Below, one piece after another: positions 20,901 to 29,700 of a stretch of 64,000 bases of DNA. Where the stretch lies: the NCBI GenBank assembly GCA_028752905.1, contig JAQNBH010000017.1, positions 38,463,929-38,527,928 on the forward strand, given 5' to 3'. Positions within the stretch are counted from its first letter, which is position 1, and every line of letters starts with the position of its first letter. A program made the position numbers and the translations under genes. The stretch comes from Cladorhizidae sp. MBARI D1340-BT2 (taxonomy: Eukaryota > Porifera > Demospongiae > Poecilosclerida > Cladorhizidae). Under the pieces are notes generated by a model. It worked only from the letters and a program-made list of their open reading frames with translations, was not told the DNA's origin and ran no database searches.

Positions 20901-23790
20901 AAGACTCGAAATATTCCAATGTAGGTCCACAACTACTCTGTTTCTCAATAGCAGAATAAATGACCTGACTCAGTTCTGCTGTTTGGTCTAAGTTCTCCTC
21001 TGCGACTGTTACCAAGTCCTTATAGCAAGGGAGGGCAAGGGGGGGGGGGGAGGATAGCATACTAGTAGGTACTAAAAGAACTCGTCACACTTTGTGGTGT
21101 ATATAACTCAAAAGTCTCTGTGTGCTCTCTTTTAATGCTAAAATTTCATATTTATAACTATACCCAAGTTACTGGAGTTAAAGTGGTGTTACCACCTCAA
21201 AACCCAAGTGCCTAATTTCCAGTTTGTCAAGTGCTGACAGCTGAAATTAGCACCTGTGGCTAGGGGGGAGCCCTACTGTATACGAGTGTTTTCATTAGGT
21301 GCTAAAACGTAAGTATGTGGTTAAGCATGCGGTTGGAAATCAATTTCCTTGGTAAGAGTTTGCACTAACATTTTAGGATGCTGGCGGAATGAGTTTCAGC
21401 TCAGTAATGAGTGTGTGTGTGTTGTTGTTGTTGTTGTTGTGTTTGTGTGTTTTAGGCCACTGTTATTTTAAATTAGGGGACAGACCATATTCGGAGTGTA
21501 ACCATACTCGCTGATATATAATGGATCCTTGAATAAGAATATCAAGGGCTTTCACACTTTCTACATTTTGATGGTCTGCCATTTACTACCTCAGAGAAAG
21601 ATTCAAGGCCCACTAGGAGTCTTTTTGGAGCCATACCAGTCAAAACAGCAGCTAAGAAGCTCTATTGTGAATTTTAGCTGAGATTTTTGGGGGGGGGAGG
21701 GGGGGTAGGGGGCATGGTCTTTGTCATTTGCCATTTTAAAAAGCAATGTAAAAGTATATTAATAGACCAATGTAGACCATGCCCTGATGAAAGAGTTTAG
21801 CAAAAATTATTATGTTAAAGAGAAATTGTCATTATATCATTTTTGGAACACTACATACAGATGATAGGAAGTTATTAAGAACAGAATTTAGCAACATGAC
21901 CTCACAATTAGAGAATGAAAGAGTGGTGCACAAGGACATGCTGCAGCTTCATCAAAAATCAATGGAGGAGGAGAATGAAATTCGGAAATTTTTGAATGAT
22001 GAACTTCAGGTGGAAATGGAATTGAACAAGGTATGTGAGGAGGAATATGCCAGAAATGTCCACTGCCTCGTGAAGAAGCTGCTGCTTGCCTCTAACGTAA
22101 GAAATCACGATAATTCCTTTTGCATTAGGTGTGATGTAATTACCATAAACTAGTGCCCCACTTTTACCAATGGTTGTAGATCTGGCTCGTGAAAGATGGC
22201 AATGAGCTGTTGCAAAAATTCTTCCCATCTTTAGCTGAACAGAAAGTTTTTGAGCTTTGAGGGATGTTCCAACAGTTTCATAGACGACGACACCAACAAC
22301 TAAAGTTGGTTGCAGTTTGTGCTTCAGAGGCTTACTCTAGCCATTTCTCAGTTCACCTCAAGAGACTTTTACTCCTTCACAATCTTCCTCGTGATACTTT
22401 CTTAGTCTGGATCAAGAGTCATAGCTTCCTTCTTGACTGGTTTGCAAGATTAGCTCCTTCGTTCTTAATCTATGCAGTTTCAATAATTTATGCAAAGTGT
22501 TTGCTTAACTTTGCAGTGGGCGTACATTATTTGTGAATAGTGTTTGGTAAAGGAGTTGGGGGTTAGATTTTGGAAAGTGCTTTGGAACATGATAGGCCAT
22601 GGAGTAGTTACCTATGCTATTAGAAGACTGAGAAGTACTCTGCAAATGAGCAGAGCTTGCCGGGAAACTATGGACAGCTGTGGACAATTGTAACTAATAA
22701 TAGGGTCGATTAAACTAGTAAAATTCTTGCCTTAATCAAAGCTAATATGCATGACATTGTGTTTTTTGAGACCAGTGCATAAGTGATAAGGACTCCTAAC
22801 AATAACAGATTGTTTAGCACAAATATAGCTCTATATATACTTGCTGAGTTTTAAACTAACAGCTTCAATGGTACTTCAACACCATGAAGTGCCTGCTATA
22901 TATTTGGTGTTTTTGTGTTTTGTTGCTCATTGTAATAATAAATATCACTGTTTTTACACCCCAAATTACTGAGATCCAGTCAGTCTTATTTAAGACATGC
23001 TAACTTTTAAACTATTACATGTTGTAAGTGAATATATCTGTAAAACTTAACAGGTCTCAAAAATAATTAAAAAATGTATAATTGTGATAAACACTGAATT
23101 TTTTCACTTGCACATGCCCAGTAGATTTCTCTAGTGATATTAAATACTACTTCCTGATTGACAAGGAAAGCAAGCAAAATGTTTTTTTTAATGGCTGAGA
23201 TCACAACTGCTCTCATGAACAGTCACTTTCTGGCCTTTACTGCTGTTTTAGGAATCCCTTCTCTCTATGCTGTAAGTTTTATTAAGCGACGTAGCGCTGT
23301 GTAGCTTTTGATTGCTTACCTCAATGCAGCTGATTTTTATACTCAAACTGCAGCTTATTGTATTTGCATTCCAATGACAAGAAGATTTGAATGATCACAA
23401 ATAAAGTTACCAGTTAACATGCTAATTGGCATGTGAACAGGTGTCTCTTAGCTGCCATAGAGATCCAATATTGCTCTATTATGTATTTATGACCTAGGCA
23501 TGCACTCCATATTGTGTGAGATGGCTGTATCAGAAAATAGTAGAAAAATCACTTCTAACAAACTATTTGATTGCTGCCTGTGAAGCATTGTCTCCCATAT
23601 CGTGTCCCATTCAATCATGCAGGCAGAAGATATATCCCTTGACGCGATTGAAAGCTTTGTGGAAAGTGATTTGTTCTCAGAGTTCTTGGCCACCAAAGAT
23701 TTCTCTGAAGGCATGAGTGAAAATGCCCTGTTTAAAGAACTGCACCATCTTGCAATTACCTACTCTAATCACCTGAACAGGCTGAACTGA
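8115..23790 (+). CDS. Gene B: two-TM protein with long charged helical tail, 11 exons, 437 aa
   Basis: Exons: 8115-8211, 8270-8541, 8608-8644, 8705-8803, 18386-18561, 18638-18701, 18766-18819, 18884-18927, 19000-19066, 21861-22096, 23623-23790. All introns are GT-AG, phases join throughout, and the total is 1314 nt with one stop. Residues 1-24 are hydrophobic (MAVVATLSLIVLFVIAL), a signal peptide or TM anchor. Residues 25-114 include an RARR furin-type site at 97-100 and an NGT sequon at 111. A second TM (about 115-131, IFFVFFV then CITLYIL) is split between exons 2 and 3. About 300 residues follow, rich in E/K/L heptad-like stretches, ending in the LATKDFS/KELHHLAITYSNHL tail shared with genes A and C. 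The topology would place the tail in the cytosol. I recognise no domain, and function is unknown. Intron 4 (9.6 kb) contains the hAT and gypsy insertions; intron 9 holds a 32-bp minisatellite. Confidence 0.75.
8889..8928. repeat. (GT)n microsatellite
   Basis: About 20 uninterrupted GT dinucleotides inside intron 4 of gene B. Confidence 0.95.
8930..9960. other. Intron 4 of gene B, unremarkable part
   Basis: AT-rich DNA with short frames only. No exon compatible with the phase-1 junction between exons 4 and 5 is evident. Confidence 0.5.
9966..10560. mobile_element. Probable subterminal region of the decayed hAT element (left side)
   Basis: The phrase ATGCTAAAATGTTTGCCTAT (about 10440-10460) and the repeated CCTATTATTCT motif recur at 17340-17400 on the far side of the transposase relic. 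ATGCCAGCATAATT-like phrases occur at about 10090 and 17405. This fits subterminal repeats of a DNA transposon. I could not define exact TIRs or the 8-bp target duplication. Confidence 0.4.
10632..11319 (-). pseudogene. hAT transposase, C-terminal fragment (3' of gypsy insertion)
   Basis: The - strand frame 11078-10632 carries the hAT C-terminal dimerisation signature (PTSAASERVFSILKASF, then LQDYIENI). Upstream, 11319-11080 holds the preceding part in shifting frames: an IVDWGEHFIKATYF phrase in one frame and ALKCEVQIKTTL in another. At least two frameshifts are therefore present. The fragment begins exactly at the 5-bp target duplication of the gypsy element and continues on the other side at 16778. 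hAT transposases cut and paste DNA with an RNase H-like fold; this copy cannot encode one. Confidence 0.75.
11320..11324. other. Target-site duplication of gypsy element (left)
   Basis: CTTGT at 11320-11324 is repeated at 16773-16777, flush with the outer ends of the two identical LTRs. Five bp is the usual Ty3/gypsy duplication length. Confidence 0.85.
11325..11532 (-). repeat. 3' LTR of gypsy element
   Basis: 208 bp, identical by eye to 16565-16772. On the element strand it begins TAGACAATAATC and ends GCATTTAACTA, so the termini are TAG...CTA rather than the canonical TG...CA. The boundaries are fixed by the 5-bp target duplication on one side and the end of LTR identity on the other. Confidence 0.9.
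11533..11541 (-). promoter_or_regulatory. Polypurine tract
   Basis: On the element strand it reads GGGGGGAGA, directly abutting the 3' LTR. This is the expected position for the plus-strand DNA primer of reverse transcription. Confidence 0.75.
11570..16441 (-). CDS. gag-pol: Gag-Pol polyprotein of Ty3/gypsy retrotransposon (1623 aa, intact)
   Basis: A single frame carries all domains in the Ty3/gypsy order. Gag ends with a CX2CX4HX4C zinc knuckle (about 320-333, CQSCGRPNHTSQMC), preceded by a second Cys/His cluster (about 292-313). The protease has ALADTGC at about 407-413. Reverse transcriptase runs about 620-815, with CIDDALLW at about 766-773; Cys replaces the usual Tyr of YxDD, which I recall as normal in some invertebrate gypsy lineages. 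RNase H follows (ATDWSKDG at about 914-921, then VEGEAL and VDHKPL). Integrase has an HHCC zinc site (about 1168-1204) and D1232, D1284 and E1320 (LTTDGGPEF, NNRAETG). A Pro-rich 12-residue repeat (SPGTPAPPPSHP, about four copies) precedes the C-terminus. The ATG lies about 107 nt after the primer-binding site. Gag and Pol appear fused without a frameshift. Confidence 0.95.
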   Translation of the reverse strand: MSANCPKAGCPFTIAEGTEPGMAVALMTGHISMDHSQAASFKPTQIPRPGLSAGETSKGWQYFLNRWKEYSQAASLAAPHITIQLLACLDPKLRRDVTMNATGPTPLREYTEPDLLAAIRAMAVQEENKRAARVTLSRMTQDRGETVRSFVARLRGQAEVCRFDRKCTGCAIVNSQSEDRVADQLCVGLADPDIQADLLREPDKDQTVEELVQFIMVRVIGKQSFTIMTTPPQASNSAINDEADQGDALHSGYKLQRQHPPPKATHPKPNRSATPIWPTTTPTPHPNSKTACCFCGRQGHGTRARTAIRRTQCPAFGKTCQSCGRPNHTSQMCWQTAEQESAIQEMVSDMTEGTLPHQTWDQASQTWAQRRSPPQPTLNVIVSTHRADFQTHGQTLRRERRNLTTSALADTGCQSCLAGPTLMRGLNLSVQDLIPSSLTMNSASGNPMPIMGAALTRIRARDTDKETRQMMYFSPVATKLYLSMSACDLGLINLGFPLRSPAPNGKITSQPLALIRDTGTTGTSPPLTRQAKPPAPQTQPAARPCSCPTRSPPPDRPTTLPFPATEGNRQKLEKYLLNLYASSAFNTCEHQPLPMMSGPPLSLKIDPNAVPKPCHTPITIPIHWQEEVKAGLDRDVRLGVLEKVPLGTPVTWCHRMVICTKKNGALRRTINFQPLNQHATRETHHCPSPFHQARAIPRMTKKTIFDAWNGYHSVALAEGDKHYTTFITPWGRYRYLTAPQGYIASGDAYTARYDALITNVTNKTKCIDDALLWADNIEGSFYQAVRWLHICATNGITLNPTKFRFAEDEVEFAGFTVTPTEVRPADKFTAAIKEFPTPTNITDIKAWFGLVNQISYTFAMTATMLPFRDLLKPSTPFQWSDQLTEALAASKQHICESIRAGVEIFDKGRPTCLATDWSKDGIGFWLTQKHCQCPSRDPFCCRDGWRVTLVGSRFTHAAESRYAPVEGEALAVADALDKARHFVLGCRDLTVAVDHKPLLKLFGDRCLEDIPNPRLRNLKEKTLRYRFRMVYIPGARNLTSDALSRHPTGTRTPARLHLPDDLPAPGPNCSTLALADDDGLSSAMCAAISATPINWEQLQIATTADQSLQDLMLVIEAGPPNKRDLLPVGIQAYFPVITDLTIVDDVVCLGDRLINPSSLRQACLATLHTAHQGTSGMTARAKASIYWPGLTADIAATRSRCHICNGNAPSQPHMPPITPEEADHPFEHLHADFFHHEGSVYLVLVDRFSGWPIVSQASSGATGLIQVLRETFATFGIPATLTTDGGPEFTAHATKDLLASWGVHHRTSSAYHPHANNRAETGVKTVKRLITGNTDPGGALKSAFFKALLTYRNCPCPDTRMSPAMCLFGRPTRDLLPTLPTRLQQPTQEGATQQIRLTALEKRQSLGKKRWTEHTKNLSPLIRGDRVLVQNQTGHHPTKWDSTGVVVEVMQYQVRMDSNGRLTTRNRQYLRRNTFPIPPPDHPLPSPGTPAPPPSHPSPGTPAPPPSHPSPGTPAPPPSHSSPGTQAPPPSQPLPITPATSTSQPLPGSPEPTTQRQRTTTPATTRTYAAVAGTQNHRDNLPPLAPKTLAKIPPPPPKPTNPDQTLRRSTRTIKPPQRYGQAP
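16549..16564 (-). promoter_or_regulatory. Primer-binding site complementary to the element's own LTR
   Basis: Directly adjoining the 5' LTR, the element strand reads TGCGTGCTCTAACTAA. This is the exact complement of TTAGTTAGAGCACGCA inside the LTR (16634-16649 and its twin 11394-11409); counting the first LTR base the match is 17 nt. I see no match to a common tRNA 3' end (no TGG start). This fits self-priming as described for Tf1/sushi-type Ty3 elements. The mechanism is inferred. Confidence 0.75.
16565..16772 (-). repeat. 5' LTR of gypsy element
   Basis: Identical by eye to the 3' LTR. On the element strand the internal segment complementary to the primer-binding site starts about 124 bp into the LTR. 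If that marks the RNA start as in Tf1, U3 would be about 123 bp and R-U5 about 85 bp. No TATA box is obvious. Confidence 0.9.
16773..16777. other. Target-site duplication of gypsy element (right)
   Basis: CTTGT, matching 11320-11324. Confidence 0.85.
16778..17300 (-). pseudogene. hAT transposase, central fragment (5' of gypsy insertion)
   Basis: Read on -, phrases GEEIACELIKVLSTTYSI and EPNMLLA (about 17210-17125) are followed after a frameshift by RDRASSNGVALRILKIVYP and LLDVLCFSHTLNRVG, then SMASYSDTRWWSKWEV. These are typical hAT core blocks. At least one in-frame stop and one frameshift (near 17125) precede the gypsy insertion. Removing the gypsy element and one target repeat restores contiguity with the fragment at 10632-11319. 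The N-terminal BED-finger region is not recognisable. Confidence 0.7.
17330..17430. mobile_element. Probable subterminal repeats of the hAT element (right side)
   Basis: ATGCTAAAATATTTGCCTAT and two CCTATTATTCT motifs match those at 10440-10540 in direct orientation. The element end is not resolved. Confidence 0.35.
17431..18385. other. Intron 4 of gene B, distal part
   Basis: AT-rich with no recognised repeat or exon. A polypyrimidine-poor acceptor (ATTATCATAG) marks the start of exon 5. Confidence 0.5.
19553..20088. repeat. 32-bp minisatellite
   Basis: About 17 copies of a 32-bp unit (AGCTGTAGCCTTGTTGAGAG then a TGCTCCAGTCC-like part) lie in intron 9 of gene B. It generates periodic - strand frames (LSTRLQLDWSSSQQGYSW) that are artefacts. 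Confidence 0.9.
20100..21860. other. Intron 9 of gene B, remainder
   Basis: It holds short GT-rich, CCC and GGGG tracts and a (GTT)n stretch near 21420. A - strand open frame of 94 codons (21060-20776) has fairly protein-like composition, but has no similarity I recognise and no splice context. Confidence 0.45.
22097..23622. other. Intron 10 of gene B
   Basis: AT-rich sequence with scattered short frames. I see no repeat array or transposon signature. Confidence 0.5.
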
Positions 23791-23933
23791 TCAATACTAA
23801 TACAGATCACAAAATCTAAACCATATTCGGGAAATGTTGGTTGGATTTTGGAAGTCTGTAGTTTCTTGGTGCTTAACACATGGATCGTCTATTAACATAA
23901 TTCAGGAAATTGTAACTCGTAAATGTTTGTGAC

Positions 23934-23939
23934 AATAAA
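23934..23939 (+). terminator. Polyadenylation signal of gene B
   Basis: AATAAA lies about 144 nt after the gene B stop codon. It is canonical and well placed. Confidence 0.55.
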
Positions 23940-25815
23940 TTTCTAACACCAATTTTTTTATTGTTAGTTAACTAAGAACAATTAATACTGTTGTAGTCGT
24001 GGCCAGCATGTCCACAAGCGGAGTAGAGAATGCAATAGTCTGTTGTGTGGCAAATATTTACTAGAGTGAGATGGTAGCAGAGGATGCCACATTACAGAAC
24101 CATCAGTACCTGAAAGGAAGAAACCGTATGCATCAGCAGAAAGGCATTCAAACACAGACGCAAGGAGAAGATTCCTCGTACGAGGGAGTGTGAGGTATAT
24201 ACTTTAATCATTACGTTATTTTTCACGAGTCATTTGTTCATGCGTGTGTACTTTAAACCTTGTACTTTAAACCTTGTTCACGCAAATATATATGAAAATA
24301 GAGTATATATGAAAAAAGAGGGAAAAAAACTTTGATAATTTTGAGATTCATTAACTCTTACCTAAACTGGGCCTTGGGTTACCACGAATTAGCGATAGAA
24401 TAGTCAAGATGTTGGCTATAGCTCACAGGGAGCAGTGGGATGGACTGGAAGAAGCAGGAGCAGATCTATTAATGCTGAACCTCAATTACCATACATGGTG
24501 CATTAACCTGTTGTGTGGCAAATATTCTTACCTGCAAGCAGAGTAGTAATAGTGTATTAACCTGTTGTGAGGCAAATTTACTTGTTTTTTAATTTCTGTT
24601 ATTCCTTTAACCTCGCAGTCAGCTACTGGTCTGTAAGGGAAGGAGTATATAAGGCAATAATAATAAAAACAACTTATGTCCTGAATCTCATACATGCTAC
24701 AGACCTCAAGATTCGTTTTCTTAAATTATTCTTTCCCCCAATGATATCAACTTTTGTCAAAACTATTTCTAGTCCTATATATAGCCATGATATTGTGTAT
24801 AATCACATGCACATGTAATCACTCATTTTTCTTGATGATTTGCCATATACTATCAGACATAATGGTGTCATTGATTTAGTTGATGTTAAAGTTGTATAAT
24901 TTATGGATAATTGTCTTCATTCATGAAGTTTTATTATGCAAGCACCAATCGTGTTGCGGGTGGTTTAGAGGAAATGCTTATTGTAATTAGATAGGGTAGG
25001 TGATACCCACCAAAACTCTGTGGTTATTTTTCTCTCTCAGAATTAATGCTAGAAGCCGCTAATAAGTTTGTGATACTTAGACAGTCTGTAGCAGTAGTTC
25101 AAGGTCTCCATCTTTTAAAGAATGGTACAGTGTGGACGTTGGCCCAAGATAGAGTTTGTATTGCCACGACCTTCACTTGTGCTTCTTGCAAAGTCTCTGC
25201 CTTTCTCTGTTCAGTTCTTTCCAGACATTTAATTCCTTGTTACTAATTCTACTCTTGCTATATGTAATAGTCCTTACCTTTCTGTTTAGATCTCACTGAT
25301 ATTTCTTTCTGATGTGGTAATCTGTTCTCTTTCCCACTCTCTGCTAAATTTTCTGACATTTGCTCTTACATTATCATCTAGATCAGCTCTTCTCCACCTA
25401 CGCTTCTCTGCTTCTGAAGTGCTATCTTGCACTTGCAGCATTTTGCAGGTTAATGATAGTTGCTGTGTTGCACTGCACAGCATGCTATTTTATAGACACC
25501 TGCTTAACAACTAGCTTTTATCATCGGAATTAAAAAAAATTATATATATTGGATTGGATCGACTTAATTAGGAAGGGAATCAAGAAATTACTGATTCTCA
25601 TTCTTTACCTATGAACAAGTGTATATGTCACAGATCAGATGGTCAACAAAAACTACACAGTGAGTGATCATTACCACATATGGATAAGATAATGTTAGCT
25701 AAGCTTAATCTTGAATCTTTAACAACTCATGACATCAATGTTGCCATACACATCTGGATGAAAAGTTGATTTTGCTCTACAGCTAACTACTGCTACTAAC
25801 TTAACTAATTAGCTC
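23940..25815. other. Spacer between genes B and C
   Basis: Short repeated phrases (AACCTGTTGTGTGGCAAAT near 24040, 24500 and 24560) suggest an old local duplication. No gene is recognised. Confidence 0.45.
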
Positions 25816-25970
25816 TCTCAATAATGAACTTGTAATTTACTCTCTCGATGCTTCGACTAGATGATCTAACCTTCATCAGAAAGGCTAGAGCACCTAGTTG
25901 AAATGTCGAGAGAGCAAATCTCATGTTGATTATTGAGAAGGTCATTGTAATTTTGTTATGTCAACCGAGA
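25816..25970. mobile_element. Foldback MITE-like element, copy 2
   Basis: Arms 25816-25870 and about 25881-25938 are imperfect inverted repeats, followed by the same GAAGGTCATTGTAATTTTGT and TATGTCAACCGAGAG flank as copy 1 at 966-1012. It is more diverged than copy 1. Confidence 0.55.
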
Positions 25971-26099
25971 GTTGGTTAAGAACTAATTGGTTCTGGCTAA
26001 CAAATTATATCGTGCTATTATTGAAATACTACTGTAGTGTGTTGCGAGTGACAATTATACCAATGAGTGAAGGAATGGCTCATTGGATCACTAGCTATT

Positions 26100-26310
26100 T
26101 ATAGGATTACATCCAGTGTCAAGCTAAATAACTGATCTCTGCAAACAACTGAATTACGATGAGATGCAGTTATTTGGCACCAAAAACACCAAGTATCTGA
26201 GGACGTTGGGATTTACATCAGTGTAAAACTATATAAATTATCTCAGCAAACACTGTATTACAATGAGATGGTAGTTATTTGGCACCAAAAGCAAAATATC
26301 TGAAGTCATC
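26100..26310. repeat. Approximately 100-bp direct duplication
   Basis: CTGCAAACAACTGAATTACG...AGTTATTTGGCACCAAAAACA (about 26135-26190) is repeated with substitutions at about 26240-26295. Confidence 0.6.
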
Positions 26311-26685
26311 AAAGCCTATACTCTCCTTACTCATATCCTTAGCTACTCCTGCCATGGCGTAGACCCAGCCCTAGCTTACAATTAGTGTCTCTGGTGGGGA
26401 GAACAGAAAGATGGATGTCCATACCAGGCTCGCCATGCGATGATGCTGGTCAAGTCTCGTGGTGCCTTGGGTCCAAGCAGGTTAACTGTTGGACGTTGCT
26501 AATATGCAAGTTGCTAAAGTCAGAAATTCGCTCTACTGCAAATAAAAAACTAAAGCTATCAGCCAGAGGTAGATATAGAATACCTTTATCTAGCCAGACT
26601 TACCACTTTCTTCCCTTCTCCCTAAAAACTTCATCTTCCCTTTATAGTAAAAATATACGTTAGATGACCCCATCAACTTCTTGAT

Positions 26686-26753
26686 TGCCGCGCGCACTTG
26701 CGCATAAGTAAGGGTTGCGTCGCAGTCTGGCGTTTAGACTACTTTAGGCAGGA
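26686..26753 (+). promoter_or_regulatory. Putative promoter of gene C
   Basis: GCCGCGCGC, CTTGCGCATAAG and TCTGGCGTTT occur in the same order as before the gene B ATG. Spacing to the start codon is shorter than in B. Confidence 0.5.
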
Positions 26754-29700
26754 ATGATACTGGTTGTTATTATATTGGCTGTGCTTTTTGTAATAGCTCT
26801 CTCTGCAGTGTTCAACTTGCTCATTGAAGGTACATACTAATATGTACAGTGTATTCGTGGCTAGGTATGCGTTGTGTTGTGGGTTAATACAGTCAAGGCA
26901 CGGAAAATCGTCCAGGAAAATGAACATGAAGTCAGGATGATGTATGATAAATTATCTGGTGTACTGGAAGAAGCTTACTTTCTTTCTCTACACAACAAGT
27001 TCTCCAAGCCTAAGATGGTGAAAAATCCAATGCTGACTGATGTTTTTGATATGGTTGAACCCTTACAGGTAAAGTAAATAATATTCGAGTACTTAACTTA
27101 TTTTTAGTGCAATGCTTATTATAACATTATAGAATTATGTTCACGGAGGAGTGGTGAATTTGAACTTAATTTCACAAGAGTTCATTAAGCTAAATGGTAT
27201 GATTTATCACTATTGTCACAGAGGTGTGTATATATATATACATGACATTTTAGTTTATGTACCTCCTTCTTTTTACATTTTGTGAGCAGAAGAAAATATC
27301 AAGTCAATGCACAAACACAAAGATGGTATGCCCTGTTTACAGAAATAATAAATGCAGTTGTGAATTTATAGTTGCTGTGTATTTTGCACTGCAGCCACAG
27401 ATAAGCAAGAGGAAGCCTTGAGTTTGTTTTCTGAAAAGGTATATATTACACTTGCCACCAGCATCTAATGGATGGAATGAGGGCTAAAGGGGTCAGTTAT
27501 CCCCAATGAACATTATGGGGGGGAAATTAAGGAGTCTAGCATTGCTTCATGCTTTCCAGCAATGTTGGATTTTATTATATATAAAATGTCATTGTTAGTT
27601 CATGGTTACAGGAAGCCAATGAGACCACTCTTTTATTTATTAATACCATATATCTATTTGTTGAGCTATATAGCCCTAGTAGATTTTGAATAAGTGTCTC
27701 CTTAAATTGTGTTTGGATCACAAGCTTATCTTGATGACAAGACTGCATACTAATGTTGAGCATCTAATAGTACCATATTGAACAGTTTCTTCGTAGATGC
27801 TGGTTTAATTTGACAATGATGTGTCTGCAAGGTTCAAGAATATCGTATAATATATATCAGGGTGTGTGGATACACTCCCTATATTGGCTGACCCATATTT
27901 CAAAATAGCAGATGCCAATATCACACACACACACACAAAAAAGAAAGATTATATCTCAGCTGTAACTCACTTTGCTAGCTTCTTAACATCCTAAAAATGG
28001 TGGCTTTGGCTGTTCTTAGCTCTAAAAATACTTTGAGCATGTCTTAATTAAATCCCTCACTAAGGTATAAACTGGCATCCCATAAACCATTAAAAAACTG
28101 TGAAATTTTCTTTCATCTATCTATTTATTTCACTACTTTATTTCCACACATAACTTGCGTACAACAGGCCCAAAGATTGGCCACACATGCTTGCACATGT
28201 GCCGATTTAGCAGTTGCTACATGTTTTCATGGTAAGGAAGAGAGCAGTCAGTCGGAGCTTTACTCTATAGTCACAGTAATTAAACAGCAGAAACCTAGAA
28301 CCTAACTAACCAGGTTAGCTACTTGGGGATTGTGGCAGCACTCCCTACATTTGTTTAACCCCTATATCAAAGTGGCAGGTGAGAATTCCCCCCAAACCAA
28401 AGTGGCAGGTGAGAATTCCCCCCAAACCAAAGCTCATATCTCAGCTAAAACACATTGGCAGCTTCTTAGATCCCTAATGCTTGTTTCGGCTGCTATTAGC
28501 TCCAAAAAGACTTCTGGGCATGACTGAAATCCTCCACTAGGATAATGAAGCTGCATATTAAAAGTTGTTCATGCTATTGGATCATTCTAGAGCCATTAGT
28601 GTCCAAGTAGGATGGCAAACTGGAGTTCAGCATCCAAATAGTCTATTAGATACCATAGCAACCATACATGTCAAACATGAGCCAGTACTCTTAAATAGAG
28701 CATTTTTGTATAATATTTATTGTGATGAGAAACGTTCACAAATCTTGCTATTTTAATAAAGGGTATATAGCTCAATGTATTGATTCAAATCGCTATACAT
28801 GTTCATGCTTCATATTATTTCAACAAATATTGATTTCAGGTATAGTGTTCTGTTTTATGCAATCTGTATCGTCTTACTGGTACTGTACTATCTAGTCTAT
28901 GTTACTAACTGCACGCAATGTAAAGTCAACTTGTGATTGAAAAATTACAATACATTTCACAAGCACTGCTCTCTATCATAAATGAAAACATTGTGTTTTA
29001 TAGTGTACACTAAATAAGAGTGACGTCATAGCAAATGATAAATATATAACCACAACAATGTTAATAATAACTAATCATAAATCAGACTAAAGTCACAGTC
29101 TATCACACAGTCCATGGAGAATGGCATAATGTAATGATTGGGGGGAGTGGAGATTGGGGGGAGTGGAGCAACACTAGTTGACACCTCATTTAAAATGGTG
29201 CAACAAAAAATATTTATTGGTGAAAGTTACTTTGGCAGATTACTAAATGGTTGTTTTGGCTGAAAACACTAATAGTGTCCTACCCCACCTCCCTCTTGCC
29301 CCTGCCATGCCCATCCTACATTCTAACAGACATGTATCATGATGTACGCATGTGTCCGAGGTATTGTGATATATATATAACTTGGTCTTTTCATTAAAAT
29401 ATTTCTCTTCTTCTTGAATTATTCATAAAGATGGTAAACTGGTAGCACCCAAGACCATTAAAAACTGTGAAATTCAATCTTCAAGGATCTTGTGTCTGCA
29501 TATCTATCTATGCATTCCCACACACATAATACAATAGGCCATTTAAAATTTACTACCAGAGGACTCAACAATAATCTTGTTTCAATTTAGAAACCCCCCC
29601 AAAATAGGCAGAAATCATCCATACAATAAATAGCTTGTGTATGTGCAATACCAAGTCCAGCTGAACTGAATAAGCCTGCACATTTTTGCTGCAAAAGTTA

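Noticed and set aside
20776..21060. 94-codon - strand ORF with protein-like composition in gene B intron 9
   Set aside because: No recognised family and no convincing splice or promoter context, so it was not promoted to a gene.
22264..22536. 90-codon + ORF with hydrophobic stretches after gene B exon 10
   Set aside because: It lies within intron 10, lacks phase-compatible splice sites and resembles no part of paralogues A or C.
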